Shown here in pieces: positions 8,385 through 15,943 of a stretch of DNA of 26,839 nucleotides; the first letter of the stretch is position 1, and each line of letters opens with the position of its first letter. The notes under the pieces were generated by a model. That model searched no databases. It was not told the origin of the DNA and saw only the letters and a list, made by a program, of their open reading frames with translations. Made by a program: the position numbers and the translations under genes. The DNA comes from a virus. The DNA is taken from IMG/VR virus record IMGVR_UViG_3300008266_000987, positions 1-26,839 of that record, one strand, 5' to 3'.

Positions 8385-9099
8385 GCACGTTCTCTACTTG
8401 GATGCCAAACTTTGGGCAATCCACAAACTTGCCAAGTCGCTTGTCCACGCAGTTGAAACAGGCATGAACGTAGTCAGAGTTCATGTGCTTGTCTAACTTG
8501 CTAACCACGTTCTCATCGTACCTGTTCGTGTCAAAGGCCACGTCGTTGGTCTTGATGTGCGAAGAGATGTCCTGGTCGGTCCAGTTGCGCAGCGGGAACC
8601 ACATCTCTGTGTTTGGCCCCAAAATCTTTTTGTCTATCTCAAGCGGAACAGTTCCAGTTAAAGGATCTTCGTCGCTACTTTTGTGCCCACACAGAAGCAC
8701 GTCAAAGTCAGAAACGATGTGCCCCTTGGGACGGTTGAGCCACTCTCTGCCGCATACCCAAGGCATCCCGGCTTCCCGCGGCTCGGTGCCGCGCATGACC
8801 TTCAGGCTTCCCTGCCCGAGCGAGTAGGTCTCGCACACGTCTATGCGGTTGTTCCCGTGTGTTAACGCCACAGACACAGGAACCCAATCGTGAACAGTCA
8901 GCCCTAGATTCTCTTGTACAAGGTGATGAAAGGCGTACTTGTGCGATAGAAACGGCAGCTTGAAGTGAATTACCTCAATGTCAGGCCGGGCCTTTCTGGC
9001 GAGATCGAGCAGCACAGTGCTATCCTTGCCGCCACTCCAAAGAACAGCAGGACGTTTTGCATGTTTAAGTGCAAGTAATATAATTTGTTCAGCAGTCAT
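8260..9099 (-). CDS. CysH-like PP-loop enzyme (PAPS reductase / adenine nucleotide alpha-hydrolase family)
   Basis: A 279-aa protein with an N-terminal PP-loop, SGGKDS at residues 22-27, after a short helix. Later comes PLRNWTDQDI near 169-178, matching the PL.dWt..DV element of phosphoadenosine phosphosulphate reductases. The classical C-terminal redox motif ECGLH is not present. Instead there is ACFNC (Cys214, Cys217) followed by VDC (Cys228), a possible metal or cluster site. The fold therefore binds adenylated nucleotides, but assimilatory sulphate reduction is not shown. Relatives in phages and in DNA phosphorothioation systems (DndC type) carry out other sulphur or nucleotide chemistry. 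It starts in TAATG with the previous gene and overlaps the YkgJ-like gene by 125 bp. The fold call is strong; the reaction is unknown. Confidence 0.85.
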   Translation of the reverse strand: MTAEQIILLALKHAKRPAVLWSGGKDSTVLLDLARKARPDIEVIHFKLPFLSHKYAFHHLVQENLGLTVHDWVPVSVALTHGNNRIDVCETYSLGQGSLKVMRGTEPREAGMPWVCGREWLNRPKGHIVSDFDVLLCGHKSSDEDPLTGTVPLEIDKKILGPNTEMWFPLRNWTDQDISSHIKTNDVAFDTNRYDENVVSKLDKHMNSDYVHACFNCVDKRLGKFVDCPKFGIQVENVHEHVLHDQPVAEYCNIRSGLQNLRSMLQPQMELAGASPGQG

Positions 9100-10331
9100 T
9101 ACAGTATTACTGCTGCGCCAATCATTCCGCCAGCACCCAGCGCAGCACCCCCCAAAGACCCAATCATGCTAGACTTACCAGCCTGTTTACTGGCATTCGC
9201 CTGAGCGTTGGCACCAGCCAAGTTCATCTGCGCATTGTACGCACCATAAATGCTACCCATGCCGGTCTGACTCTCCGGGTTGAATAGCTGCGGTCCCGCA
9301 GCCTGGCCCATGTTGAAGCCCATCTGTTGTGCAGAGCCAACCTGCCCCTGAAGGATGGGCTGTTTGTAGAAGGCTTGCAGCACAGGAGCCTGAGCCGCCT
9401 GAAGCTGTCCCATCGCTCCTGCTCCGAGTTGTGCTTGACCAGCCTGAATCTGTGTGCCAGCCAGCGCCCGTTGTTGCTCTGCTTGGCCACGCTGCATTGC
9501 TTGCTGGAAGGCTTGCTGTTGTGCGCCAAGTCCGTACTGCAAGTCGGCTTGTTGGCGTGCGGTAGCTTCAGCCAAAGCGGGTTGGTAGATAGCCTGAATC
9601 TGGTTGGCTGCCGACTGAGCCCTGCCAAGACGTTCCTGATAGCGTTGGTTAGCTACCTGAGAACGGTTTAAGATCTCTGCACCGATAGCCTGATTGCCAA
9701 GGGTTGTGCCTCGAGCGGCAAACGCAGACCGGGCAGCTTGATCAGCAAGCCGTTGCTCTTCCTCAGTAAGGCTTTTCCCAGCTTCCAGTTCTCTTCGTGA
9801 ACTCTCGGCCAAGAAGTTGGCATAGTCGCCCATCCCTGGCATCGTACCCACATACTGGTTAACGATCCCTTGGTTGATGCGGTTAAGGCCAGATTGCATC
9901 TGAGGGCCACCAACACCTCGCTCAAAAGCCGTAAGCTGCGGAGTCTCTAGTGATCTGGCAAAGGACTGTTCTGCTAGCTGCCCAGCGGAACCGAGGGCTT
10001 CCTGATAACCAGGAGTCAGTGCGGCAAATGCCTGTTGGTACTGAGGAAGGGTCTTTTGCAGTTGCTGAAGTTCAGCAGCACGATTAGCAGCATTATAGCC
10101 AGCTTCAATCTCAGCCACCTGCGGGTACATCTTGGCGGCTTGCTGCAACGCTTGCTCACCGAGATAAGCCTGAGTCTTTGCCTGTAGTTCAGCATACTTG
10201 GGCTGGTAAATGGCTTCCTGCTCGTACACCTGCGGAGCCATCTCCACCTGTGCTTTCAGGATGTCTCGCATCGACTCCTGATAGTTCGGAGCCGCGGGTG
10301 CTTGAATGGTTGTAGATTTACCGCCGCCCAT
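9099..10331 (-). CDS. Ala/Gln-rich probable ejection or tail-associated virion protein, 410 aa
   Basis: Starts MGGGKSTTIQAP, a Gly-rich opening often seen in phage virion proteins of the ejection cassette. About half the sequence is Ala, Gln, Glu, Leu or Gly, with long helical stretches and motifs such as QYQQAFAALTPGYQEALGSA (about 97-116). The last 25 residues form a hydrophobic glycine zipper (MIGSLGGAALGAGGMIGAAV) that could insert into a membrane. I see no catalytic motif. The start overlaps the upstream gene by 14 bases. Its composition, the membrane-active tail and its place at the head of a run of similar genes suggest a protein that leaves the capsid with the DNA. This function is inferred. 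Confidence 0.6.
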   Translation of the reverse strand: MGGGKSTTIQAPAAPNYQESMRDILKAQVEMAPQVYEQEAIYQPKYAELQAKTQAYLGEQALQQAAKMYPQVAEIEAGYNAANRAAELQQLQKTLPQYQQAFAALTPGYQEALGSAGQLAEQSFARSLETPQLTAFERGVGGPQMQSGLNRINQGIVNQYVGTMPGMGDYANFLAESSRRELEAGKSLTEEEQRLADQAARSAFAARGTTLGNQAIGAEILNRSQVANQRYQERLGRAQSAANQIQAIYQPALAEATARQQADLQYGLGAQQQAFQQAMQRGQAEQQRALAGTQIQAGQAQLGAGAMGQLQAAQAPVLQAFYKQPILQGQVGSAQQMGFNMGQAAGPQLFNPESQTGMGSIYGAYNAQMNLAGANAQANASKQAGKSSMIGSLGGAALGAGGMIGAAVIL

Positions 10332-10728
10332 AAGACAAAATCCTTTCTAACTTCTTAACAGTTAACGGAACTGGTTGCTCCTTTCTCCAGGTGTAAAGCT
10401 CTTTAACTGGATGCTTGGTTTGCAAAAATTGTTTTAACACGTCAGCGTGAGCTTTTACGTTGTCCGCCCATACTACATGAGCAGTCCATATTCCATCTTC
10501 ATCTGACCAATTCCAATCAAAATCTCGCTTGCCGGGATGTGCCGTTGAAACGCCCCGTATCTCACCGTCCTGTTCGCTCCAATAAATGGAGTTATGGACT
10601 CCGTAAAATGACAGGTAGTTTTCAACTTCACTTTTTGTTGAGTGCCCAACCATGTTTAGGTGGTTGAGTGATTTTTGGTAAAACGCCTCGACTATCTTAT
10701 TCCACAGTTCAGGCGTAAGTTTTTTCAC
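10318..10728 (-). CDS. Hypothetical protein, possibly a degenerate GNAT fold, 136 aa
   Basis: I start at GTG 10728 (VKKLTPELWNKIVEAF), 2 bases after the upstream fibre gene stops. A longer ATG start at 10776 would overlap that fibre gene, and no clear Shine-Dalgarno favours either. The order of elements resembles a GNAT acetyltransferase: an N-terminal helix pair, a strand pair around SIYWSEQDGEIRGVS, another strand at TAHVVWAD followed by a helix, and a C-terminal strand YTWRKEQ. The acetyl-CoA-binding R/Q-x-x-G-x-G/A loop is not visible, so catalysis is doubtful. It lies between a tail fibre and an ejection-type protein, suggesting a virion-associated or assembly role. The coding call is good; the fold guess is weak. 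Confidence 0.55.
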   Translation of the reverse strand: MKKLTPELWNKIVEAFYQKSLNHLNMVGHSTKSEVENYLSFYGVHNSIYWSEQDGEIRGVSTAHPGKRDFDWNWSDEDGIWTAHVVWADNVKAHADVLKQFLQTKHPVKELYTWRKEQPVPLTVKKLERILSYGRR

Positions 10729-10730
10729 GA

Positions 10731-12167
10731 TTAAGCCGGTGGCAATTGTGCGGTAATTAAGAAGGAAGCTGCCCAAAGGGGATATGAAATACCATCTGCA
10801 AAATTGTAAAAATAACCAATATGGTTGCCTAAAGAATTGGAACCAAATCCTTCTGCAATATCTTGATTGTAAATATAATCAGTCCTTCCAACATCCCTCA
10901 TTGAAAGAGTAAACGACGAAGATACTTGATATAAGTTCCCGCTACCAGAAACCTGATTACACCTAACTGGCGTGTTTGTCGGACTTGCTGGTGCACTTTC
11001 TCCAGAAATGATGTCCCTGATGTAATTAACATAAAACTTAGAATATGCAGTTATATCCATGTATATGCTCTTTACGTTAAATCCGTACTCGCCGGTCTTC
11101 AAATTAGTGGAATCATAAACCAACGAAAGCTGGATACCGCCACTAAATGCAGTGGTTTCAGGAGTCGTAATGGTGAACGTCCTAGCCGCAAGATTGGTGG
11201 ACGTAATCTGGTAAAGCCTGCCAGTCACACCAGCGGTGCCAGTGTTGATGCCAACGTACTGATACTGCAAAAAGAACGGAGCAGCAGGATCATAGTACCT
11301 GGCAGCAAGGCCACCGTAATTAATCGTCATCGTGGACGAGCCGGCAGTCCTTGTGGCGGTAACCGCAAGGAACCTGCTGTTGTCAACCGTCGTTGATGGA
11401 ACGACTGCCGTGTAAAAGTACGCAGAAGCTACAGGCTGAGTGATGGAGTCAAATACACTCTCAAGGTAACCTCTCGTAACGACATCGTTAGCAACCGTTG
11501 GCGCAGACTCAGTTTGCAGCTTGCCTGAAAAGACGTATGTCCCCGCAACTGTAGCACCACCTCTGGAGATGGTAAATGTGTCTACATATGACTTATTAAC
11601 AGCCTCCTGAAGCGCCGGATTAGGTTGTACAGGGCTCCACGGCAAAAACACAGAACCAGTAAACGTAGCCCCGGTTAGGCTAGCTTTTGTAGCAGCGGCA
11701 GCGTCAACGTACTGCTTGGTAGCAGCTTCGAAAGCCACAGAGGGATCAGCGTTCAACACTACTGGTCCCGTAAACGTGTCTCCTGCCTTGTTGGCCGGCG
11801 TGTAGCCAATCGTGTTCTGCTTGGTGGCTAGCCCAGTGTCAACGTACCCCTTGGAGGCAGCAGACAAGACTGCTTCGGGAGTTGAGCTAGACAACGTCAA
11901 CTCACCGGTCATAGCCACCGAACCGTTCTTGTTGACGTATGCGCTCAGATCAGGCGCAATCGAGGTCTGCACCTGTGCTAGTGTAGCCCTTTTGAGCGTG
12001 CCAGACTGAAGGACAAGCACACTATCAGAAGTCGTGCAGGAGTCTACCGCAGTTCGATCGCTAATTGCACCAGGCACGAGCACCGCATTGTTAACGTGCG
12101 CGTTTAGGTTGGCAGCGGTTACCTGCGCACCATCAACGTAAGTTGTTCCAGCTTGAATCTGAGCCAT
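10731..12167 (-). CDS. Tail fibre protein with repeated YVD units
   Basis: A 478-aa fibre. After an N-terminal region (MAQIQAGTTYVDGAQVTAAN) that may attach it to the tail, there are four degenerate repeats. Each has a strand such as MTGELTL, FTGPVVL, FTGSVFL or YVFSGKL and then A(A/V)xKxYVD (AASKGYVD, AATKQYVD, EAVNKSYVD, VVTRGYLES), between about residues 80 and 235. This TG..TL...A..K.YVD unit is familiar from trimeric phage tail fibres, where it builds the shaft. Residues about 240-478 are Ser/Thr/Tyr-rich beta structure and would be the receptor-binding end. The gene follows the nozzle gene after one base (TAATATGG), as expected for a fibre attached to the tail hub. A fibre role is well supported; the receptor is unknown. 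Confidence 0.8.
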   Translation of the reverse strand: MAQIQAGTTYVDGAQVTAANLNAHVNNAVLVPGAISDRTAVDSCTTSDSVLVLQSGTLKRATLAQVQTSIAPDLSAYVNKNGSVAMTGELTLSSSTPEAVLSAASKGYVDTGLATKQNTIGYTPANKAGDTFTGPVVLNADPSVAFEAATKQYVDAAAATKASLTGATFTGSVFLPWSPVQPNPALQEAVNKSYVDTFTISRGGATVAGTYVFSGKLQTESAPTVANDVVTRGYLESVFDSITQPVASAYFYTAVVPSTTVDNSRFLAVTATRTAGSSTMTINYGGLAARYYDPAAPFFLQYQYVGINTGTAGVTGRLYQITSTNLAARTFTITTPETTAFSGGIQLSLVYDSTNLKTGEYGFNVKSIYMDITAYSKFYVNYIRDIISGESAPASPTNTPVRCNQVSGSGNLYQVSSSFTLSMRDVGRTDYIYNQDIAEGFGSNSLGNHIGYFYNFADGISYPLWAASFLITAQLPPA

Positions 12168-12168
12168 A

Positions 12169-14397
12169 TTATTCTTCCGTGATCATTGCCCGGTTCGAGT
12201 TAATAGCATACATGCTAGTGCTCTTCAAGGCTGGTCTGCCTAGGTTAAAAACGACCTCAGTGTCGATAGCAACACCACGCATGGCTATCCGCGGCCTGAG
12301 TGTGCCGTCAATCTGAGCGGAGCCGGTAAAGACGTACCGCATGACCTCTTCCGTAACGTCAGGGTCGTGCACGGTCACCAAAATAGACACGTCATCACCA
12401 GCAGTGTTATTAAACTGAAACTCAGCCCGGCTAAACCGTTTTGTGAGCTGGCTATCAAACGTGTACTCTCGAGATCGGATACTTGCCGTTACAGGCACAA
12501 CAACATAAGAGGCTGCACTAAGTGTGGCTGGTAACGAGAACGGAAGCAGTGGTGTGCCTGTGACTCCCAAAAACTCGTCACCACCATCAAGTTGTTCGGC
12601 CAAGAAGATGCCACCGTACTTTCCGTAAAGCACATTTACCGGAGTTGTTGACCCAAGCGGTGTAACCGAAACCAAGAATGCATTCCCGATGTTTGAGACA
12701 ATAAACAGCCTGCGCTTATTGTTGTACAGAGCAGGAACAAAGTTATCAATAGACATCCCAGACGGGTAAGTGTCTATGGTCTCCCACGCTTGGTTTAGCG
12801 TGTTGTACACTAATATCGAGTTATTGTTGATCGAGGAGCCAACTGGAAAAGCAATAAAAAAGCGATTGTCAAAATAGCTAGCCGTAACGCTTTTCGCATA
12901 ATCAAAGTTTACGTTATCAAAGTAGTCGTCGATTGGCTCACTGAGTGGCAGCGTGTTGCCTAGCAGCTTCAGATCAAGCTGGGGGGTAAGCATGTGCACG
13001 CCCTTACCGCTAAAGAAGAACACAAACTGACCAGCCGGCACGATACTGTGCCTTGCAAGGCATCCTACTTCTGTAGTGATGACCGTAATCTGCGACCTGT
13101 CTGGCTCAGTCGGATCAAACCGCGGATCAATGAACGCGACATAGATGCTCTTGGACATGAAGAGCAAAAACTGGTTCTCGATCCACGGGAGAGCGCCAAC
13201 AATGCTGTCGTTGCCGCCCTGGTTGATGACGTAGACGTTCAGTGGGTCGTACCTGTCACTGAGAATGTCGGTGGCTGTAATCTCTGTTTTAGAAGTCTTA
13301 ACAACGATCCGGTTCTGGAAGTACAATCCAAACTCGCCTGGAGGCAGCGGATAAGTACCACCACCATTAACGCCGGTCTGGTCAACATAACTGAGCGATG
13401 CTGACACTCCATCCCACACCAACGGAGGGTTGGCTTGCTGAACCTTAAAGCCAGCAAGATTTGTGTGGGCTTGAATGTTTTGATTGGTTGGATTTGTAAA
13501 TAAAAACGTAAACTGCGTGGGGCTAGCCACAGAAGTAACAATTACGTTTTTATGCCAGTAACCATGCGTGTATGGATATGGACTTGTATCAACTACATTT
13601 ACTTCTGATCCAACCCGCAATCCATGTGCTGTTGCAGTGTTAACGGTTATTGTTACTGTAGCAAATCCAGCAATTGATGGATTGGTAATTGTAGCAACAA
13701 TCTCTGGCCCAGCAAGTCCACGGAAGATGTACAGCTTATCGAGCGCCTGAACAAGTTCTGGCTCAAACGAAAACGAGTTAACAGTTAGCGATATGTTTGT
13801 TGTTATGTAGTTTGGAAACTCATTTTGAACATTATCGTAAAATACGATGTTATTTTGAGTTACATCTAAAACGTTAAAGTTTGTGTAAAATAACTCAGCA
13901 TTTAAGGATGTAAATCCTACTGTTATCGCATCTCCAATACTTACCCCAATGGTTGTTGGCACTACGGCAAATGCTGTGTAGTGAGTAACAGGTATTGTTG
14001 GCGGTATTGTTATTGGCGCTACAACATAGGTTCCCTTGTTGTAAGTCTGCTTGCTCGTTTGCCCAATCGGGCAGTACCTTCCAGTTGGAAACGTGTACTT
14101 CTGTGAGACCTGCTGTGTCTGCGTGTTAAACAGGACGATCCCATCGTGAAACACCATCACCACATTGTCCTCACCGGCAGCGTTCACATAGTACCCGGAA
14201 CCAGACTGCATGTTCTGGTTGAGCGTATCGTCGGTCATCCGCTCGCAACCCTTCCGGGGCTGGGCGATGCCCCGTTGCAGCCTCATGTTCCTTGAGGACT
14301 GCGCGTATCCAGGCTTCAGATTGGAGGGATCAAGGCGCGATGCAAACCCGACAAAGTTGTTGTCGGTATCCACTGCAATCTGGCTGTCTTCAGGCAT
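12169..14397 (-). CDS. Tail nozzle/hub protein (podovirus tail tubular B / P22 gp10-like)
   Basis: A 742-aa, almost all-beta protein. The N-terminus has the pattern NNFVGFASRLDPSNLKPG followed by SRNMRLQRGIAQPRKG, which I know from tail hub proteins of podoviruses: a peptide that opens with 'xNF.G..SR.dP..l..G....s.N.r...G..q.RkG'. The rest contains repeated beta-propeller-like strands, such as YFQNRIVVKTSKTEI, FLLFMSKSIYVAFI and FVFFFSGKGVHML, consistent with the propeller of the tail nozzle, which closes the tail tube and holds the fibres. It is followed directly by a fibre gene. There is a TAATG overlap with the zinc-ribbon gene. No frameshift or truncation is seen. The call rests on pattern recognition and gene order. 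Confidence 0.75.
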   Translation of the reverse strand: MPEDSQIAVDTDNNFVGFASRLDPSNLKPGYAQSSRNMRLQRGIAQPRKGCERMTDDTLNQNMQSGSGYYVNAAGEDNVVMVFHDGIVLFNTQTQQVSQKYTFPTGRYCPIGQTSKQTYNKGTYVVAPITIPPTIPVTHYTAFAVVPTTIGVSIGDAITVGFTSLNAELFYTNFNVLDVTQNNIVFYDNVQNEFPNYITTNISLTVNSFSFEPELVQALDKLYIFRGLAGPEIVATITNPSIAGFATVTITVNTATAHGLRVGSEVNVVDTSPYPYTHGYWHKNVIVTSVASPTQFTFLFTNPTNQNIQAHTNLAGFKVQQANPPLVWDGVSASLSYVDQTGVNGGGTYPLPPGEFGLYFQNRIVVKTSKTEITATDILSDRYDPLNVYVINQGGNDSIVGALPWIENQFLLFMSKSIYVAFIDPRFDPTEPDRSQITVITTEVGCLARHSIVPAGQFVFFFSGKGVHMLTPQLDLKLLGNTLPLSEPIDDYFDNVNFDYAKSVTASYFDNRFFIAFPVGSSINNNSILVYNTLNQAWETIDTYPSGMSIDNFVPALYNNKRRLFIVSNIGNAFLVSVTPLGSTTPVNVLYGKYGGIFLAEQLDGGDEFLGVTGTPLLPFSLPATLSAASYVVVPVTASIRSREYTFDSQLTKRFSRAEFQFNNTAGDDVSILVTVHDPDVTEEVMRYVFTGSAQIDGTLRPRIAMRGVAIDTEVVFNLGRPALKSTSMYAINSNRAMITEE

Positions 14398-14645
14398 TAG
14401 TCTTGGGAAAGGAGCCTACCGAGTTTCTCAACAACACGCTGGAGGTCGTCCCGAATGTCCATGATGACCTGCGTGTCCATGCCCTCATCTTCACCCTCGT
14501 CTTCGTCCTCCGACTCGGCTTCATCTTCACCGTAGCCACACTCAGAACAGGTGCCGTTCGACCTCATGTCGCAGCCACAGTCCGGGCAATACTGCTTTCC
14601 AGTTCCTCCCATAAAGGAGCCAAGTGCGATGGTGAGCTTGCTCAT
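14397..14645 (-). CDS. Small acidic zinc-ribbon protein, 82 aa
   Basis: Residues 20-36 form a compact zinc ribbon: CPDCGCDMRSNGTCSECG, with pairs Cys20/Cys23 and Cys33/Cys36 plus an extra Cys25. An extremely acidic linker follows (about 39-56, mostly Glu and Asp), and then an amphipathic helix (QVIMDIRDDLQRVVEKLGRLL) likely to oligomerise. The N-terminus, LTIALGSFMGGTGK, is mildly hydrophobic. It overlaps the endolysin stop by ATGA and the nozzle start by TAATG, so it belongs to the same translational chain. I do not recognise a family. It could be a small virion decoration or assembly protein, or a regulator that binds protein or nucleic acid. No function is claimed. Confidence 0.75.
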   Translation of the reverse strand: MSKLTIALGSFMGGTGKQYCPDCGCDMRSNGTCSECGYGEDEAESEDEDEGEDEGMDTQVIMDIRDDLQRVVEKLGRLLSQD

Positions 14646-15184
14646 GCTATGTATTCTTTAAGGTTTGTGAGGCGATTACTCCAGCCTTTACTGAACGATT
14701 TCTGCGTGTCATCCAACTTGACCAGTAGCTTATAGAAGTCCTGCCGCTGCTGCATGATCGAGTCACAGATGGGCTCAAGGCCAACGTCATCGACCTTCTT
14801 CTCGTATGCTATAATGGTCTTGTTGCCGATGATCCCGTCATCCTGAGCCCCCACGGCACGTTGCAGGAACTTTCCGGCCTGACCCACGCCAGTGTTGACG
14901 CAACCGTCAAAGTGAATTAGGCACAGAGGATACGGGAACTTGTAGCACTTCCCGCGAACCCAATAGTCGTTGTAGTAGATATCCTCCAGCTCTTCTTGGC
15001 TGATCTCCTTCACGCAGCGACGATCTTCCTGCCGGTTGTCCCGGTAGACGTCGTACTCACGCTGGAGAATACCGCGGTTAGTCTTGCCACCACGATCGTG
15101 CGGGTGGTTTACAAATCCGCCCTCGGCATCGAGGACAAACTCTAGCGACCTTTCAAAGTTAGGATTGGCCGGAACCACGCTCAT
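14642..15184 (-). CDS. Endolysin, GH108 muramidase
   Basis: From ATG 15184 the product is 180 aa, close to the usual length of the family. The sequence FVLDAEGGFVNHPHD..GGKTNRGI is the hallmark of glycoside hydrolase family 108, in which the Glu of EGG (Glu21) is the catalytic acid. Further on, IHFDGCVNTGVGQAGKFLQRA and DGIIGNKT correspond to the peptidoglycan-binding half of the fold. The enzyme would cleave the glycan strands of peptidoglycan at lysis. No signal peptide is visible from this start, so export would depend on a holin. The open frame extends upstream to 15286, but that part overlaps the membrane-protein gene and adds a non-family extension. It follows two small membrane proteins, forming a lysis cassette. 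Confidence 0.9.
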   Translation of the reverse strand: MSVVPANPNFERSLEFVLDAEGGFVNHPHDRGGKTNRGILQREYDVYRDNRQEDRRCVKEISQEELEDIYYNDYWVRGKCYKFPYPLCLIHFDGCVNTGVGQAGKFLQRAVGAQDDGIIGNKTIIAYEKKVDDVGLEPICDSIMQQRQDFYKLLVKLDDTQKSFSKGWSNRLTNLKEYIA

Positions 15185-15338
15185 TGCGGACGACATCGAC
15201 GAGCCCGAAGATTGCAATGACTGCGCTGCTAATCGCGCCAGCCGCGCCGCTTGAGTAGATGCCCAGCGCAGCACCGAGTTTAGCAAGGCCCAACCAGGTT
15301 GAAGGTTGCTTGACGTAGGTTTTAATGGTTTGTTTCAT
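15159..15338 (-). CDS. Small membrane protein, candidate holin, 59 aa
   Basis: From ATG 15338 the protein is 59 residues. It has a short basic N-terminus (MKQTIKTYVKQPSTW), a hydrophobic stretch (LGLAKLGAALGIYSSGAAGAI then SSAVIAIFGLVDVV) that could form one or two transmembrane helices, and a charged end. Its location immediately before the endolysin, overlapping it by 26 bases, and its size match a holin. The open frame reaches further upstream to 15428, but that part overlaps the 58-aa membrane protein gene; I prefer the shorter start. No strong Shine-Dalgarno is seen before 15338, so it may depend on coupling to the overlapping upstream gene. The holin role is inferred from topology and context. 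Confidence 0.65.
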   Translation of the reverse strand: MKQTIKTYVKQPSTWLGLAKLGAALGIYSSGAAGAISSAVIAIFGLVDVVRNERGSGQS

Positions 15339-15498
15339 GGCTACTGCTGTGGTTAAGAAGACGCTCCCAAAGAGCTTTGCGATCCTTTTCGCACTCGACG
15401 ATCTTGCCGTACAAATACCACACGGCAATGATGGTGAACGCCATTGACAAGCCTTGACCTGCCACCTGATCGAGCATGTGCGAGATGAACTTTTCCAT
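15322..15498 (-). CDS. 58-aa single-pass membrane protein, lysis accessory candidate
   Basis: Reading the minus strand from ATG 15498 gives 58 codons to TAA. The product starts MEKFISHMLDQVAGQG, has one clear transmembrane segment (LSMAFTIIAVWYLYG, about 18-32), then a charged cytoplasm-or-periplasm helix (KIVECEKDRKALWERLL) and a polar end. The stop lies 17 bases inside the candidate holin gene, and the start is 3 bases after the stop of the upstream gene, so it fits the tight packing of the block. One transmembrane helix followed by a charged helix is seen in holin-like and spanin-like accessory lysis proteins. No lipoprotein signal or partner spanin was found, so only a generic lysis role is suggested. 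Confidence 0.65.
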   Translation of the reverse strand: MEKFISHMLDQVAGQGLSMAFTIIAVWYLYGKIVECEKDRKALWERLLNHSSSHETNH

Positions 15499-15501
15499 AA
15501 A

Positions 15502-15750
15502 TTAGCGGCAGTTCCAGCGTTTTAAGCTGGCAGCTTTCCGAGTGGGATTACCGTTCTTGTCCTTCATAGGACCAGGCATCCCGCTCATGCGGGCACAGAA
15601 TGACTTCTTGCGGGCTGCATCAGCCTTGGTCTTAGGGTTAGGCGCAGGAGCCTTGAGGTTGCTGCCAGTCTCACGGTTGTATTTGGCGCGTCCCTTAGCG
15701 GTAAGCCCTGCACCTTTTTTGACGGAGAGGTTAACTTGTTTCTTAGCCAT
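15502..15750 (-). CDS. Small basic phage protein with conserved SFCARMSGM and RWNC-type motifs (DUF6321-like), 82 aa
   Basis: From ATG 15750 the protein begins MAKKQVNLSVKKGAGLTAKG and continues with a Lys/Ala/Pro-rich middle, then KKSFCARMSGMPG and a C-terminal LKRWNC. The combination of a GLTAKGR opening, SFCARMSGM and a C-terminal S/L-[KR]-W-N-C is a pattern I associate with a small phage protein family annotated as DUF6321, usually found near structural genes; the number is from memory. Very basic, no membrane segment. Two cysteines lie at conserved places. It starts in ATGGCTAA, overlapping the upstream gene by 8 bases, so the longer open frame to 15909 is not needed. Function unknown; a minor virion or DNA-contacting protein is possible. 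Confidence 0.7.
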   Translation of the reverse strand: MAKKQVNLSVKKGAGLTAKGRAKYNRETGSNLKAPAPNPKTKADAARKKSFCARMSGMPGPMKDKNGNPTRKAASLKRWNCR

Positions 15751-15943
15751 TTGAAGCGGGTGGCACAAACTGACCGTTGATGTAACTCCAGCCAATTTGG
15801 GCACCAGAGTCGCCAGTGTCCTGAACGTAATAGGCCGGGTCAATGTAGTACCCTTGTTCAGGAGGACTCCATGGAAGGGGCGCGTCACACTCAATGCAGC
15901 CCTCAACAATGTTGGTGGCAGAGTTAATCATTGCGTAGTTCAT
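15743..15943 (-). CDS. Small fibre-associated protein, tandem paralogue 1, 66 aa
   Basis: A 66-aa protein that begins MNYAMINSATNIVEG and ends GWSYINGQFVPPASNG, with a Pro/Trp/Tyr-rich middle (PLPWSPPEQGYYIDP). It is clearly related to the neighbouring 58-aa gene: both share the NYA/KYA start, TNIVE, PW.PP..GYY, and an almost identical GDSGA.IGWSYINGQFVPP end. Short proteins with 'N.IV...W.G..PW.PP.G......GD.G....Y.nG.F..P' occur next to phage tail fibres and may be fibre-assembly or tip proteins; the role is unproven. Starts at ATG 15943, 12 bases after the paralogue's stop, and overlaps the next gene by 8 bases. Confidence 0.7.
   Translation of the reverse strand: MNYAMINSATNIVEGCIECDAPLPWSPPEQGYYIDPAYYVQDTGDSGAQIGWSYINGQFVPPASNG

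Noticed and set aside
8260-9099. True assimilatory PAPS reductase
   Set aside because: The PP-loop and WTDQD elements are present but the ECGLH redox motif is missing, so the specific reaction is not claimed.
15185-15286. Longer endolysin start at 15286
   Set aside because: The added residues overlap the membrane-protein gene in another frame; the GH108 domain is complete from ATG 15184.
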